Below are positions 54,583 through 64,000 of a DNA stretch of 64,000 bases, piece after piece. A program made the translations under genes and the position numbers. The stretch covers positions 52,230,062 to 52,294,061 of the forward strand of contig JARWKL010000001.1 of the NCBI GenBank assembly GCA_029961685.1. The letters run 5' to 3'. The notes below the pieces were generated by a model. That model saw nothing but the letters and a program-made list of their open reading frames with translations. It had not been told where the DNA came from and ran no database searches. This stretch comes from Aristolochia californica. Its lineage: Eukaryota > Streptophyta > Magnoliopsida > Piperales > Aristolochiaceae. The stretch's first letter is position 1; each line of letters starts with the position of its first letter.

Positions 54583-55933
54583 TTTTTCATGTTTTTCTCA
54601 TCATAGTAATTTTAATATTTTTAACTACATTAAATAACTAGTAGTGGAAGAGTATTTTTTTATCTGATAATAAAAAATTTTATTTTTTTGTTTTTGTCAT
54701 AAGTGGAGATTTTGCTTATACAGGGACTTAGTATATTGTTTTCTAGCATGAAGAGAAAAAGCTATAGTTTATAAATTTATACTGGATTTATAGTTTTTAT
54801 TTGGGTGATTGTAAATTGATATTGATATTTTATTTAATTTTTTTGTGTTTGATTATTTTATTTATTTTATTCATAATATTATGCAGTGTTGGCCTCTTTT
54901 TCTCTTCTTCGTCTCTTGCCCTCCATGGAGCTTGTGAGCCCTCCCTAAAGTTTCTTCATGTAAGCTCCTAAAAAGTTTATTTCCTATTTTAATTTATAGT
55001 TATTTAAAATAATATGTATATTATTTTACTAAAGTAACAAAAAAATCTACTTTTGTTTGATCAAATTTGATAAATTTATCACAGTTGAACACTTATATGC
55101 ACAAACCTTAGTAATAAACCTAAGTTCAACTCAAACTCAATATTTGACATCTTGTAATTTTTTTTTACTTAGACAAGTGTCTTTTATATCTATTTCTCTT
55201 GTAAGTGGTGATGAGTTACAAGATACTTAGGGTTAAGAGGCATGGAGGAGTGCTACGAACCTTCTTAGGACATCATTGCAACCCAAGATCTGGCTCCAAG
55301 ATTCTTAGCTGAATTCTCTCCTCGTTCTTAGTCTCTCTCTCTCATCCTTCCCTTGCCAGAAGCCCACAAGAACTCCTCTAGTCTTTATTTTTGAGGAATA
55401 CCATAATAGAGTGTTGCTTCCCTTGGTTGTCTCCGATTTTGGCCATGTTGGTTAACATGTGATGCAATGGTGTGAAATGGATTCTCTACGTAATCTCCAA
55501 TAATTGAACCTACCATTACTTGGAGTTGTGGGCCTTATTTTACTATGCATCGATTACCTTCCAATTGGGCTTTTACTTCTCATTGACATGTGAATTAAGA
55601 TTTTGGAGGTAGAACCGATATTGTCACAGATCTAGGCAGATAGGCTGGCCTAGGTTTACAATCAATTTGACTTGATAATGACATCATAATGAGTCTTAAA
55701 ATATTATATTAAATTAAAAAAATTTAAAGAAGTTTATTTGGGGGGAAAATTCCTTCCTCAGGGCAGAGGCAAAAACCTATCCTTCCCCTTCCTTTTGGAA
55801 GTGAGGGGGCCACTAGTAGGTTCGGCACAAGTTGTATCAAGTTGGGGTTTTTACCCAAGGACAGGTTTCCATTTTTGAAAACCCGAACCCAACCTTGACA
55901 TCAACTTCAAAACTTGAGTTGGCCCAGGCAGCT
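54583..55933. other. Intergenic, no gene seen
   Basis: AT-rich to about 54890, then unique-looking sequence without recognised domains or element ends. Confidence 0.4.
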
Positions 55934-57527
55934 TCTCAAGAGGGGGGAGAATTGGGTATACAAGAATTTAATAAAATGCAAAATGCATGAGAAAAGAGAA
56001 AATTCTGTACACCACAATAACACAAAAATTTTTTAAATCAATGTTTCCATATTGGTATTCACCGCTTAAGAATTCGTGTTTGATAAATTCCACTAATATC
56101 AGCTCTATTAGCTTGGAATTTACAAGAAAAAAATTATAGCTCTCTCTCAAGCCACATGTATGCTCAAATACACGATTACAATTCAATCTCTCCTGAGATT
56201 ACCTATATTCTAGCTTTAACAAGTCTTTGTATCTAGATTTGAAAAAATTTTAGATAAACCTATAAGGAAATTGAAAAATTACTAAACAAAGAAAAACTCA
56301 CACCCTTTACAATTGAGGAAAGACAACTTTCTCCTTCAAATGTCTCAGTCTCTTGTCTTTGATGCACAATGCTGATGATTAGGAAGCTTGACAATATGAA
56401 TGCAAAGAGTAAGAATGAGAAAGGTTGAGTTGTTTTTGCAATAAAGGATTTTTCTTTCTGACAAATGGATGTAGGAAGAAATTTCAAGTATTTGAGAAGT
56501 GAATACAGTGGTATACCAATAAAAGCTCATTAACTTCTTAAAACAACTTTTGGTGGGGTATTGACAAATTCCTAAAGCCAAACAAACCATTTTTTGCCCA
56601 TTTGCAAAAAGATGATTTTATATTGATTGACCAGTGCAAAGTATCGATCAATCATATGTAATGACTATGTTTTTTTCTTCAGAAAATGACTTATTGATTG
56701 GTGATATGATCGATCAATATCCTTCCATTGGGTATGATAATTTAAGTTGATCGATCAGTTAGAAATCCTCCTAATAATGCATAACAAGTATGATCAATCA
56801 ATGAGTTTACTGTGATCAATCATGTTTTATGTCCTAGTTGGCAAAATTTTGTATGATCGATCAATCAACATAATCTTACCTTGTCTAGACAACATTGATT
56901 GATCAATCCACTGGGAATGATCAATCATGCTTTATAGCACAACTGGGAATGATCAATCATGCTTTATAGCACAATTTGACCATGTTCGATCAATCAATCG
57001 ACTCTAATTGATCAATCATGCTTTATTTTTTTTTCTTGTGCACTTCTAGTTGATCGATCATTAGCAGATGTTGATTGATCAATCTAGTGTCAATTCACTA
57101 AGGGGATTTTCAAAGAATGAATAAAAGTGATCCTAAGTGACTCTAACATGTTTGACATAAGTGTATGCATTCGTCAAATATGTAGAAATACAATTTTGTC
57201 CCAATGCTAAAAACAATTCCATTGCACCCCAAGTTTGGAAAGTTTGAGCCTGCTCTCTTACATAGACCGAGTTTTGAGATTTTCATGATTTCGTAAACTC
57301 TTGTCTTCAATTCATTGCTTATTCTTTCAGATGAAGTTTCTTTAAGAACACTTTGACACGGTTGTGTAGCTCAAGGTCTTTGAGAAGCTTTTGACAGTTC
57401 ATTGCATAAACCTTCGACTTTTGTGTCTCCAGAAGGAAATGCATATGAAATGCTAGAATTACCATTTTCAGAACAATTAAATTTTTTTATCATCAAAATC
57501 AAGAAGGGAGTCAATGCTCGGTCAAGA
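55934..57527 (-). mobile_element. 3' LTR of the second Ty1/copia copy
   Basis: Collinear with 28046-29664, including the TTTTGGTGGGGTAT segment (56550 and 28680) followed by the GATC near-palindrome field (56620-57080), and the end GGAGTCAA...GGTCAAGA near 57527. The left edge is approximate. The terminal CAACA has decayed to CAAGA. Confidence 0.65.
56620..57080. repeat. GATC-centred near-palindrome field, second copy
   Basis: Words such as GATCGATCAATC and GATTGATCAATC recur with irregular spacing. One block (AACTGGGAATGATCAATCAT) is duplicated in tandem at about 56910 and 56941. Confidence 0.75.
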
Positions 57528-57859
57528 ATATCTTTTTTTTTTTGGTGATGACAAAACCTAATTTAAAAAAACCAAAAGTTAATCATCCCTATGAGTAGGA
57601 GCTTAGTAAATTTGTCAAATTAGGGAAATAGCTCCCCCTTAATCTATGCACATTAAAATTTTCAAATTTTAGTGTTATAGTTCCTTAATTGCAAGTGAAA
57701 AATGATAGACACAAGATGGCTCAGTGGCCTTGTATATACGATTAAAACATTTACATAACAAATTTACATGTTTTCAAATGTAAATACAAAACATGTATAA
57801 GGGAGTATAGTCTCAGTCAAAATAAAGGTGTGGCATCCTAGGATTGAGACGGTGGCGAT

Positions 57860-58762
57860 AGAGCAGAGTAGCCAAGTAGGATCTCAAGCATAGACTAGAT
57901 CCTCAGTTGTCCCTCTTTGAGTTCATTCCTACCCATATTGTGCTCTTCTTGTGTAGCCACTATGGTGGCTTGGGTCTCTTTCAATTCATCAATTGCCTCC
58001 TCAAGTTGTTGGAACCTCTCTAATGATGAGGATGTGCCTTCAGCCCGCTTTCTCTTTAAAAATTCATATTGTTTCGGCTAAGATGGTTTCGAGCTCAATT
58101 CATCTCCTGAACCAACTTGCTAAGGAGCCTCCTTGGCAATTGTTTTGTTCTGAACCCATTGACCTCTCCATTTGGTGAAGCCAAATTTGCTTACATTGGT
58201 ATAATGAATTGACATTTTCTTTATCATCTGTGAGGTCAACACTGAAGTGGTGGAGGATGGTAGTGATCTATTGAGCAAACGGTAGTCATCAGCTCTTGAA
58301 CTTGAGGCAATATCCATCGTTCGGTGGGCCATGAAGTATCTAAAATTCAAACGAATCCCTTGAGTGATGGCCCACATAAAAAAGATGTCATTTGTGAAAA
58401 AATATCTTTCCTTAGGTCGAGGACGTGGGTGACTATCTCCGTGATGATCCGTTGTTCCATAGGTCTTTGATCTTCACTTCACACGAGCTGCTTGTTGTTT
58501 GGCCAAAAATAAGTTGGATAGCTTCTTGAAGATTTTGGAGGTAGTCATCATGCAGGTTCATCAACCAATTCTCCTTCACATATCTTTTGATCCCCATGGT
58601 GATTGTCCCAAGTATTTTTTTCACATCACTAGAGTGAATCGAGATGGTAGTTTTCTTCACGTATGATGAAAGCTTCAAGGTACCTGATGTGAGCTTCAAG
58701 GTGCTATTTGCCATAGCTACATGATTTATTCTTCTAGTTACAATTTTGCCTTGAAATGTCAC
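57860..58762 (-). pseudogene. Putative transposon protein ORF, second copy
   Basis: Frames on the - strand contain AIQLIFGQTTSSSCEVKIKD (58433-58762 frame) and FTKWRGQWVQNKTIAKEAP (58120-58377 frame), then SGDELSSKPS and a helical tail. The same order and spacing occur at 23460-22578 plus 20886-20640 once the hAT insertion is discounted. A short tandem duplication (GTTATTTGTTCTAAGGGGTA) lies at 58763-58830. Confidence 0.5.
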
Positions 58763-58867
58763 TAGTTATTTGTTCTAAGGGGTATTCAGTCATGAACCTA
58801 AAGTTATTTGTTCTAAGGGGTATTCAGTCATGAACCTAAAGTTATTTAGCTCCATAAGTGGTTCTTC

Positions 58868-59600
58868 TTAGTTATTCGGGTCATTTGAGTTATCTTCAAG
58901 ATTTTGGTCTTGAGGTTGAGATTCCAGGGATGAGCCAAAGGGGTTTCCCTCTTTCTCATCATAAATTAGAGTTGGGTTTGGATTTTGCGAATCACATTCA
59001 TCAAACTCAACATGCACCGACTCCTCAACTCTCATAGATGTCTTATTATAAATTCTATATGCCTTGCTATGAGATGAATAACCCAAAAAAAATCCTATAT
59101 CAACCTTGGAGTCAAACTTCCCTAAACTTTCTTTTCGTTTTTTAATACAAATACTTTTACATCCAAAGGTTAAAAAATAAGTTATGTTAGGAAGGATGCT
59201 TGTATACAGATAGAAGTTTTGTTGAGAATGGGCCTTATGCTTGTTTGGTTTATGATATAGCAAGTGGTACTTACTGCTTAGGCCCAAAGTTTATATGGCA
59301 AATTGTATGCATGTAGCATAGTTCTTGCCATCTCTATTAAGGATTTCTTATCTCAATAACACTCTTTTGTTGAGGAGTTTGAGGAGTTGAAAAAGTATGG
59401 TTTAAGTTATACTTTGCTCAATATTCCTCAAATTGTGAATTTTCAAATTCTCCTCCATGGTCACTCTTAGTTTTGATAATGCTACGCCATTGCTACTTTT
59501 GGACTGTTTCACATAGCTTTGCCAAGGCCCAAAAAACGTCATCCTTGTGTGCTAAGAAATCAACCCATGTGAACCTAGAAAAGTCATCTACCATCACCTT
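58868..59600 (-). pseudogene. Copia integrase fragment, second copy
   Basis: The 58868-59287 frame has ILPNITYFLTFGCKSI, KESLGKFDSKVDIGFFLGYS and RVEESVHVEFDECDSQNPNP, homologous to 23699-24256. Core-domain pieces continue to about 59600 in broken frames. Confidence 0.75.
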
Positions 59601-59660
59601 AATAGGGTTGGTTGGATTTATAGGGTTTTCTTTCTTCCTAAATTCCTTCCTTCATTGACC

Positions 59661-60465
59661 CAAATGAGATAATGTTTGATTGAGTTTCGTTCAACTAGCC
59701 TGTTTAATCCAAGTTTTACAACATAATGCTTGATATGGTCCTTTTTCGGTTTTATTTCAAATATCATAATATTTCTATACACTAAAACTGAAATAAATTA
59801 TTTTGTTTGTTTACTTCATGCTAATGTTAATTGAATAAACACCTTTTGTAACCTAATTCTACTATTTTTATTTAATCATAATTATCAAAATTTCTCTAAT
59901 ATATTAAAATTACAAAACACCCTTATATGGTCGGTCTTCCTACAAACACAAACCAAAACCAAGTCCCACATCTAAGTGGAGGAGCTCCCCTCAAAGAGCA
60001 TTTAGAAGGCCACGTCCATCAAAGGGGGTATTTATTACTCTACTATTAGCATAACTTCCATGTCCATTGCTATTCACCCATCCATTTGTTAGCACAATTT
60101 TCACTCATATATTTCCAAAAAGTATTATTAAAAATGATTAGGTTTGTGAGGGGAGATACATCAATTATAGAAGGTATACGGAGACATAACTTTGAGCTTG
60201 TTTTTGAAACAAGCAACAATCCTACAAGTATCACCAAACATGGAAAAGACTCATGATAATTAATGTACTAAGTGAGCATAGTCTTATGCAACAAAGTTAA
60301 GATAAAACTTTAAACACATACTATTATACTTCTCCTTCAAATAGATCCTACAAAAATTTGTGGGCCATTTTTATATGTAAAACATGCAACTGGTTGTATT
60401 CTATTATAGCTATGAAGACCATGTCTAAAACTTAACTTATTTGTGTTAGACCAATGGTAAAATCA
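59661..60465. other. AT-rich intergenic DNA, no gene seen
   Basis: No open frame with a recognised domain and no clear element ends. Confidence 0.4.
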
Positions 60466-61294
60466 TGTTGGTCTTTATGATTTTTATGAGAAAAAAAGTG
60501 TAGCTTGAAAGTGTGCTACTAATGGTGTTATTGATCTATGTTAGATACATCGCATTTAGCATAAATTTATAAGGGCAATGGCAAAACCTCAAGCCAAAAG
60601 AATGATCAATCAAGTGACAAGTTAAGGCTTAAAACAAAAACTCAATGAAGATTGTTTTTTTGAAGAAGAACTTACATGAAGTGGAAGCTTGAAGACTCGT
60701 TGGGGAGAAATAATTGAGCATTTTTTGGAAATCCAAAATATTTAGAAAGGATTTTACACTTGAAATTTCAAAAATACCCTCTTTGAGAGAAAAGGGTTGA
60801 TTTCCACCAAAAAAAATTATCTTCTCTGAAATATCTTGGCAATCCTAACTAAATCAAGCTCCTCTACATTCTCTCCTTTACTCAAGGATTGGAAACTTTG
60901 ATCTATCTAGGAGAAGGTTGTCTCTCCTTAAGAAAAGTGTAAGTTTTTCTTTTACTTCATGTATTTTTACTTTCTCATCTTAAAAGTATTCTAAAACTTC
61001 AATCTAGAAGGGAATAGCTTACTATATCCATAATCTAGTTGTACAAAGTCTCTTGGGAGAAATTAGTCTTGTGTAATTGGGCATTATACTCGGCTTAAAG
61101 AGAGCCAAAATCTCTTTTGCATGTAATTTAAGCTAATATAGCCTATTAGTGAAATTGTCCCGAACAAGGGTTCTTGGGTGGTTATTACCACTAGGGGGAC
61201 ATCCAGAACAAAAAGTTTGTGTGTTATATCTCATATATTTATTTTGCACTTTAAGTACTTAATTTTTATTTCGTATTAGCAATTCACCTCAACA
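60466..61294 (+). mobile_element. Putative copia-type LTR, + orientation
   Basis: Starts TGTTGGTCTTTATG, like the inverted start of the copia LTRs above, and ends CACCTCAACA. It contains GTGGTTATTACCACTAGGGG, matching the complement of the segment near 28205 of the copia LTR. No target-site duplication was found, so the limits are provisional. Confidence 0.45.
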
Positions 61295-64000
61295 CCCCCC
61301 GAGAAAGCACTTGAGCCAATAACTTGAGAAAGATCTCAGTTTGGAAAGCCATGTTAGTGGATTTTCTAGGAAACACAGGAAAAACATTTTTAGGTAGAGA
61401 TATGATTTTAGCGACCATTAATCTCCTAATATTTCCTAGAAACACATATCTACTTGAAATTTCTTACTAGAAAAAATATATGATTTTATAGCCAATACAA
61501 GTTCAAAAACCATATGCTGGAAAAATGTCAGGCTTTGACCTAATCAAAAGCCTTCCCTTAACATCTTGTCACTCCTCTTGTCACCCTATTCCTCCTCCTT
61601 CTTCCCTTAATCTGCTCAACATTGTTTCTCCCTATGTTGCCTTCGCTCCATACTGCTGCTAACAACTATCTCTCCTTCCCGGTTTCTTCCCTCATCTCTC
61701 TCCTCTCACTCTCTATTATAGGATCTATGTCGTCTGCAAAGAAGCACTTCTTGACAACTTTGCCCAAATTTTTTGCTACTACAAGTCATTCAATCTTGGA
61801 TCTTTGGGTTTCAACGTGTTTATAGAATTTTGCTTTGTCAATCAACATTTTTCAGTTATTTGTTGAAGGGATTATCAGGTGGCAGCATTTCAGAGTTGCC
61901 TTTTCCTGTCATACCTTGTTGGGAAACTCATTTTCCTTTTCCATTTTTGGTTCATGTTCACCTCTTTGAATTGCAAGCATTGGATTGTAGTATCCAATGT
62001 CTAGAATATGATGCATGGGGAGGTGCTTATGGATTTTTATTAAAGAAAATTTGAATGAGATAAGAAGAAGGAGAGAGAGCCTCGACCTTTCGAAATGTGC
62101 GGAGGATATCCCCCAAACATTAATGAGGGTCAAGAGACCCCATCCTTGTCTAGCCTGTCTATCGTAGGAGTAGAACCACAAGGGTTGAGCTACTATACAA
62201 TTTCTAAAGAAGCGCATAGATCATTAATTTCCTTTGTATAAGTGTTTGGGTTCCCTTCAACAATCATTCAGCTAGAAAATTGCAATATGAACAACTTTAT
62301 CCTTATAGACAAAGCTTTTTATTTTGCTTCCATTGAGTCTCCTTCCAATCAGCTTCACAAACTTTATCGAGCATGGCTTTTACTTGATTCCAGAAATGTC
62401 CTTTCTAGGAGGAGCCTCATCTTCTTCAAATGAACTCAACTTCTAGTGAAGTTACATAGCCTTCACATATTCCCTGTCTTATACCTCTATCAAGTTTAGT
62501 TGGAGTTATCTTTAAGATTGCCCATGTAGTTGTTTTCTTTTTTGTTACTTAATTGAAATAATTCTTGGAATGAAGTTTCTTCTTCATTTCAATGCTCTAT
62601 TGGATTTTGGGACAAGTGTGTATTTGCTGTGGATGCACCCCCAGTGCTTGGTTTTGGAGATGTTTGAATTAGAATTAAATTATGACAAATTCTTGTTAAC
62701 CCATTAAAATTCTCTACATTGTAAAGATGAACAAGTCACCATGTTATTTTCATATTTTACTTGTCATTTTGTTGTTCTACCTTGTCCAATGAGTAACATA
62801 AGACCGAGGTGAGTGGTTTATGTATCTAGACTTGCTAGAATCCAATAAATAGTTTATTGGTATTGGTGGTTCAACTAGACTTACAACCTCTCTTCTTGAA
62901 CCTTCCTATGGGACCTGAAGTTTTTCACTCTCTAACAAAAAGTCCATTTTACTTGGAGGTGATAAAATCTTCATCTTTAAATAGAAATTTCATTTGTAGA
63001 TTCTATTTTTGGGTTTAATGCGTGTTCCAGACTCTCTCTATAGGCCAAATTTTTGAGACTTCAATAATATTGGAAAGAAAATCCATAATAATCTTGATGT
63101 CAAATCCATTCTGGATAGTTGGAACAATTTTGAGAGCGATAGTGGTGCATTGTTTGAAGGAAAAAATTACTATAACCACTTGTTTTATCTCATAAAACAT
63201 AGTACATAAAGAACTAAAACATGTCCTTTTAGATACTTGTGTGATTGTGGTATTATCACGTATAACATATTAAGATGGCTCTACATAGAGACTTTCTACC
63301 ATCAATTTAGTTTTCTATCATAGGTGTGATGGATAAGTGTGACAATAGGACATTTCCATATGAATGTTTTTCAATTATTGAGCTTTGGGAACTATTGTTT
63401 TTTTTTTTGGTTATTCTATCATAGTAGGCATTAGTTTGGATTCCTCGCGCTAAAATGGTTAAATAATAATTCAATTGATGTCCAACTTGCACATGCTGAA
63501 TGCGAGAAATTTTAATCCCAAAAGTTAAGGTCTTAATGGGAGACTTGGTAGTTGTCATTACTTAGACATATGGGGAGAGGACTCCTTCATGGCACACCTT
63601 TAGATTTATGACAAGATAATCATGTTATACGTATCATCCTTTGTCTTTTTAGCCCCATGAGTCACAAGCTTGAAGGGTCTCCATCAACATCTTAGTATCA
63701 AAATCCGTCAATTTATCCTAATGTTTGCAATTAGTTTTTTTTTTCCTTGGTGTTTATTTTCCCTTTTTGGATGGTTTTGAACCACTACTCATAAAATATT
63801 CTTTGCATAACTCACAAGGGAAAAACCTCTTCTAGGAGACAAGATGAGAGTTTTACTTAAAAGATTTGAGTATTCTTCTATTACTTTTTTAGCTTAGTTA
63901 GATTTCTTTAAGAACCAACAGGTGTTACGAACTGATTTTTTGAGGTTGTTGGATAGTCTTGAAAACGAAGAGCACTAGATCAATGTCAAGGTGTATTATA
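61295..64000. other. No supported gene; probable old repeats
   Basis: Short open frames on both strands lack recognised domains. Composition resembles degraded retrotransposon DNA but no domain or LTR pair could be fixed. Confidence 0.35.

Larger units (their letters stand above)
57528..59660 (-). mobile_element. Interior of the second Ty1/copia copy, truncated
   Basis: Read on the - strand: integrase (59600-58868) then the putative-transposon-protein ORF (58762-57860) and the 3' LTR. As in the first copy, the RT-RNase H body is missing. Gag, protease and 5' LTR are absent beyond about 59660. Confidence 0.7.

Noticed and set aside
61622..62433. Short + strand ORFs
   Set aside because: No recognised domain; likely chance frames in degraded repeats.

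Overview
The window is flowering-plant nuclear DNA. Introns follow the GT-AG rule, intergenic DNA is AT-rich, and plant LTR retrotransposons with initiator-Met tRNA primer sites (TGGTATCAGAGC type) are abundant. It carries a SAUR auxin-response gene and a plant-type adenosine kinase. Nothing in the sequence fixes the species.

Only four host genes are convincing. (1) A GPI1/PIG-Q subunit gene of the GPI-GlcNAc transferase, + strand, 2247-6423, about nine coding exons. (2) A single-exon SAUR gene, - strand, 9879-10250. (3) A single-exon 458-residue multi-pass membrane protein of unknown function, - strand, 34676-36052. (4) Adenosine kinase, - strand, 38594-49296, 13 coding exons and 341 residues. 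Its sixth coding intron is 6.9 kb long because it holds a whole Ty3/gypsy element, a LINE remnant, a tandem duplication and a MITE-like element. The four genes are independent; there is no operon or cluster logic.

Most of the rest is transposon, much of it nested. 1-732 is a LINE 3' end. 842-1407 is a complete TRIM whose interior is a tandem repeat. 1585-2025 is a solo LTR with a perfect target-site duplication, directly upstream of the GPI1 gene and in the same orientation. 7085-9185 and 17393-19819 are related LARD-like non-coding LTR elements on the - strand. 13370-13617 is a complete 248-bp SMART-type miniature LTR element (88-bp LTRs, 72-bp interior, TSD ATAAC). About 19820-29664 is a degenerate Ty1/copia element on the - strand, interrupted by a solo LTR, a SMART array, a SMART solo LTR and a non-autonomous hAT element with an 8-bp TSD. 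29665-31050 is a decayed endogenous caulimovirid fragment. 49837 to at least 54582 is a degenerate hAT element with BED finger and transposase remains; it shares its end with the non-autonomous elements at 15807-17386 and 20887-22569. 55934-59660 is a second copy of the copia family.

The most unusual items are the miniature LTR elements (a solo-ready 248-bp element and a tandem array of four LTRs), the hAT parent and its derivatives, a copia family that seems to have exchanged most of its reverse transcriptase for a putative-transposon-protein ORF and whose LTR carries a dense field of GATCGATCA-like near-palindromes, and the solo LTR placed like a promoter before GPI1. I found no CRISPR, no prokaryotic-type system and no functional tRNA or rRNA gene.
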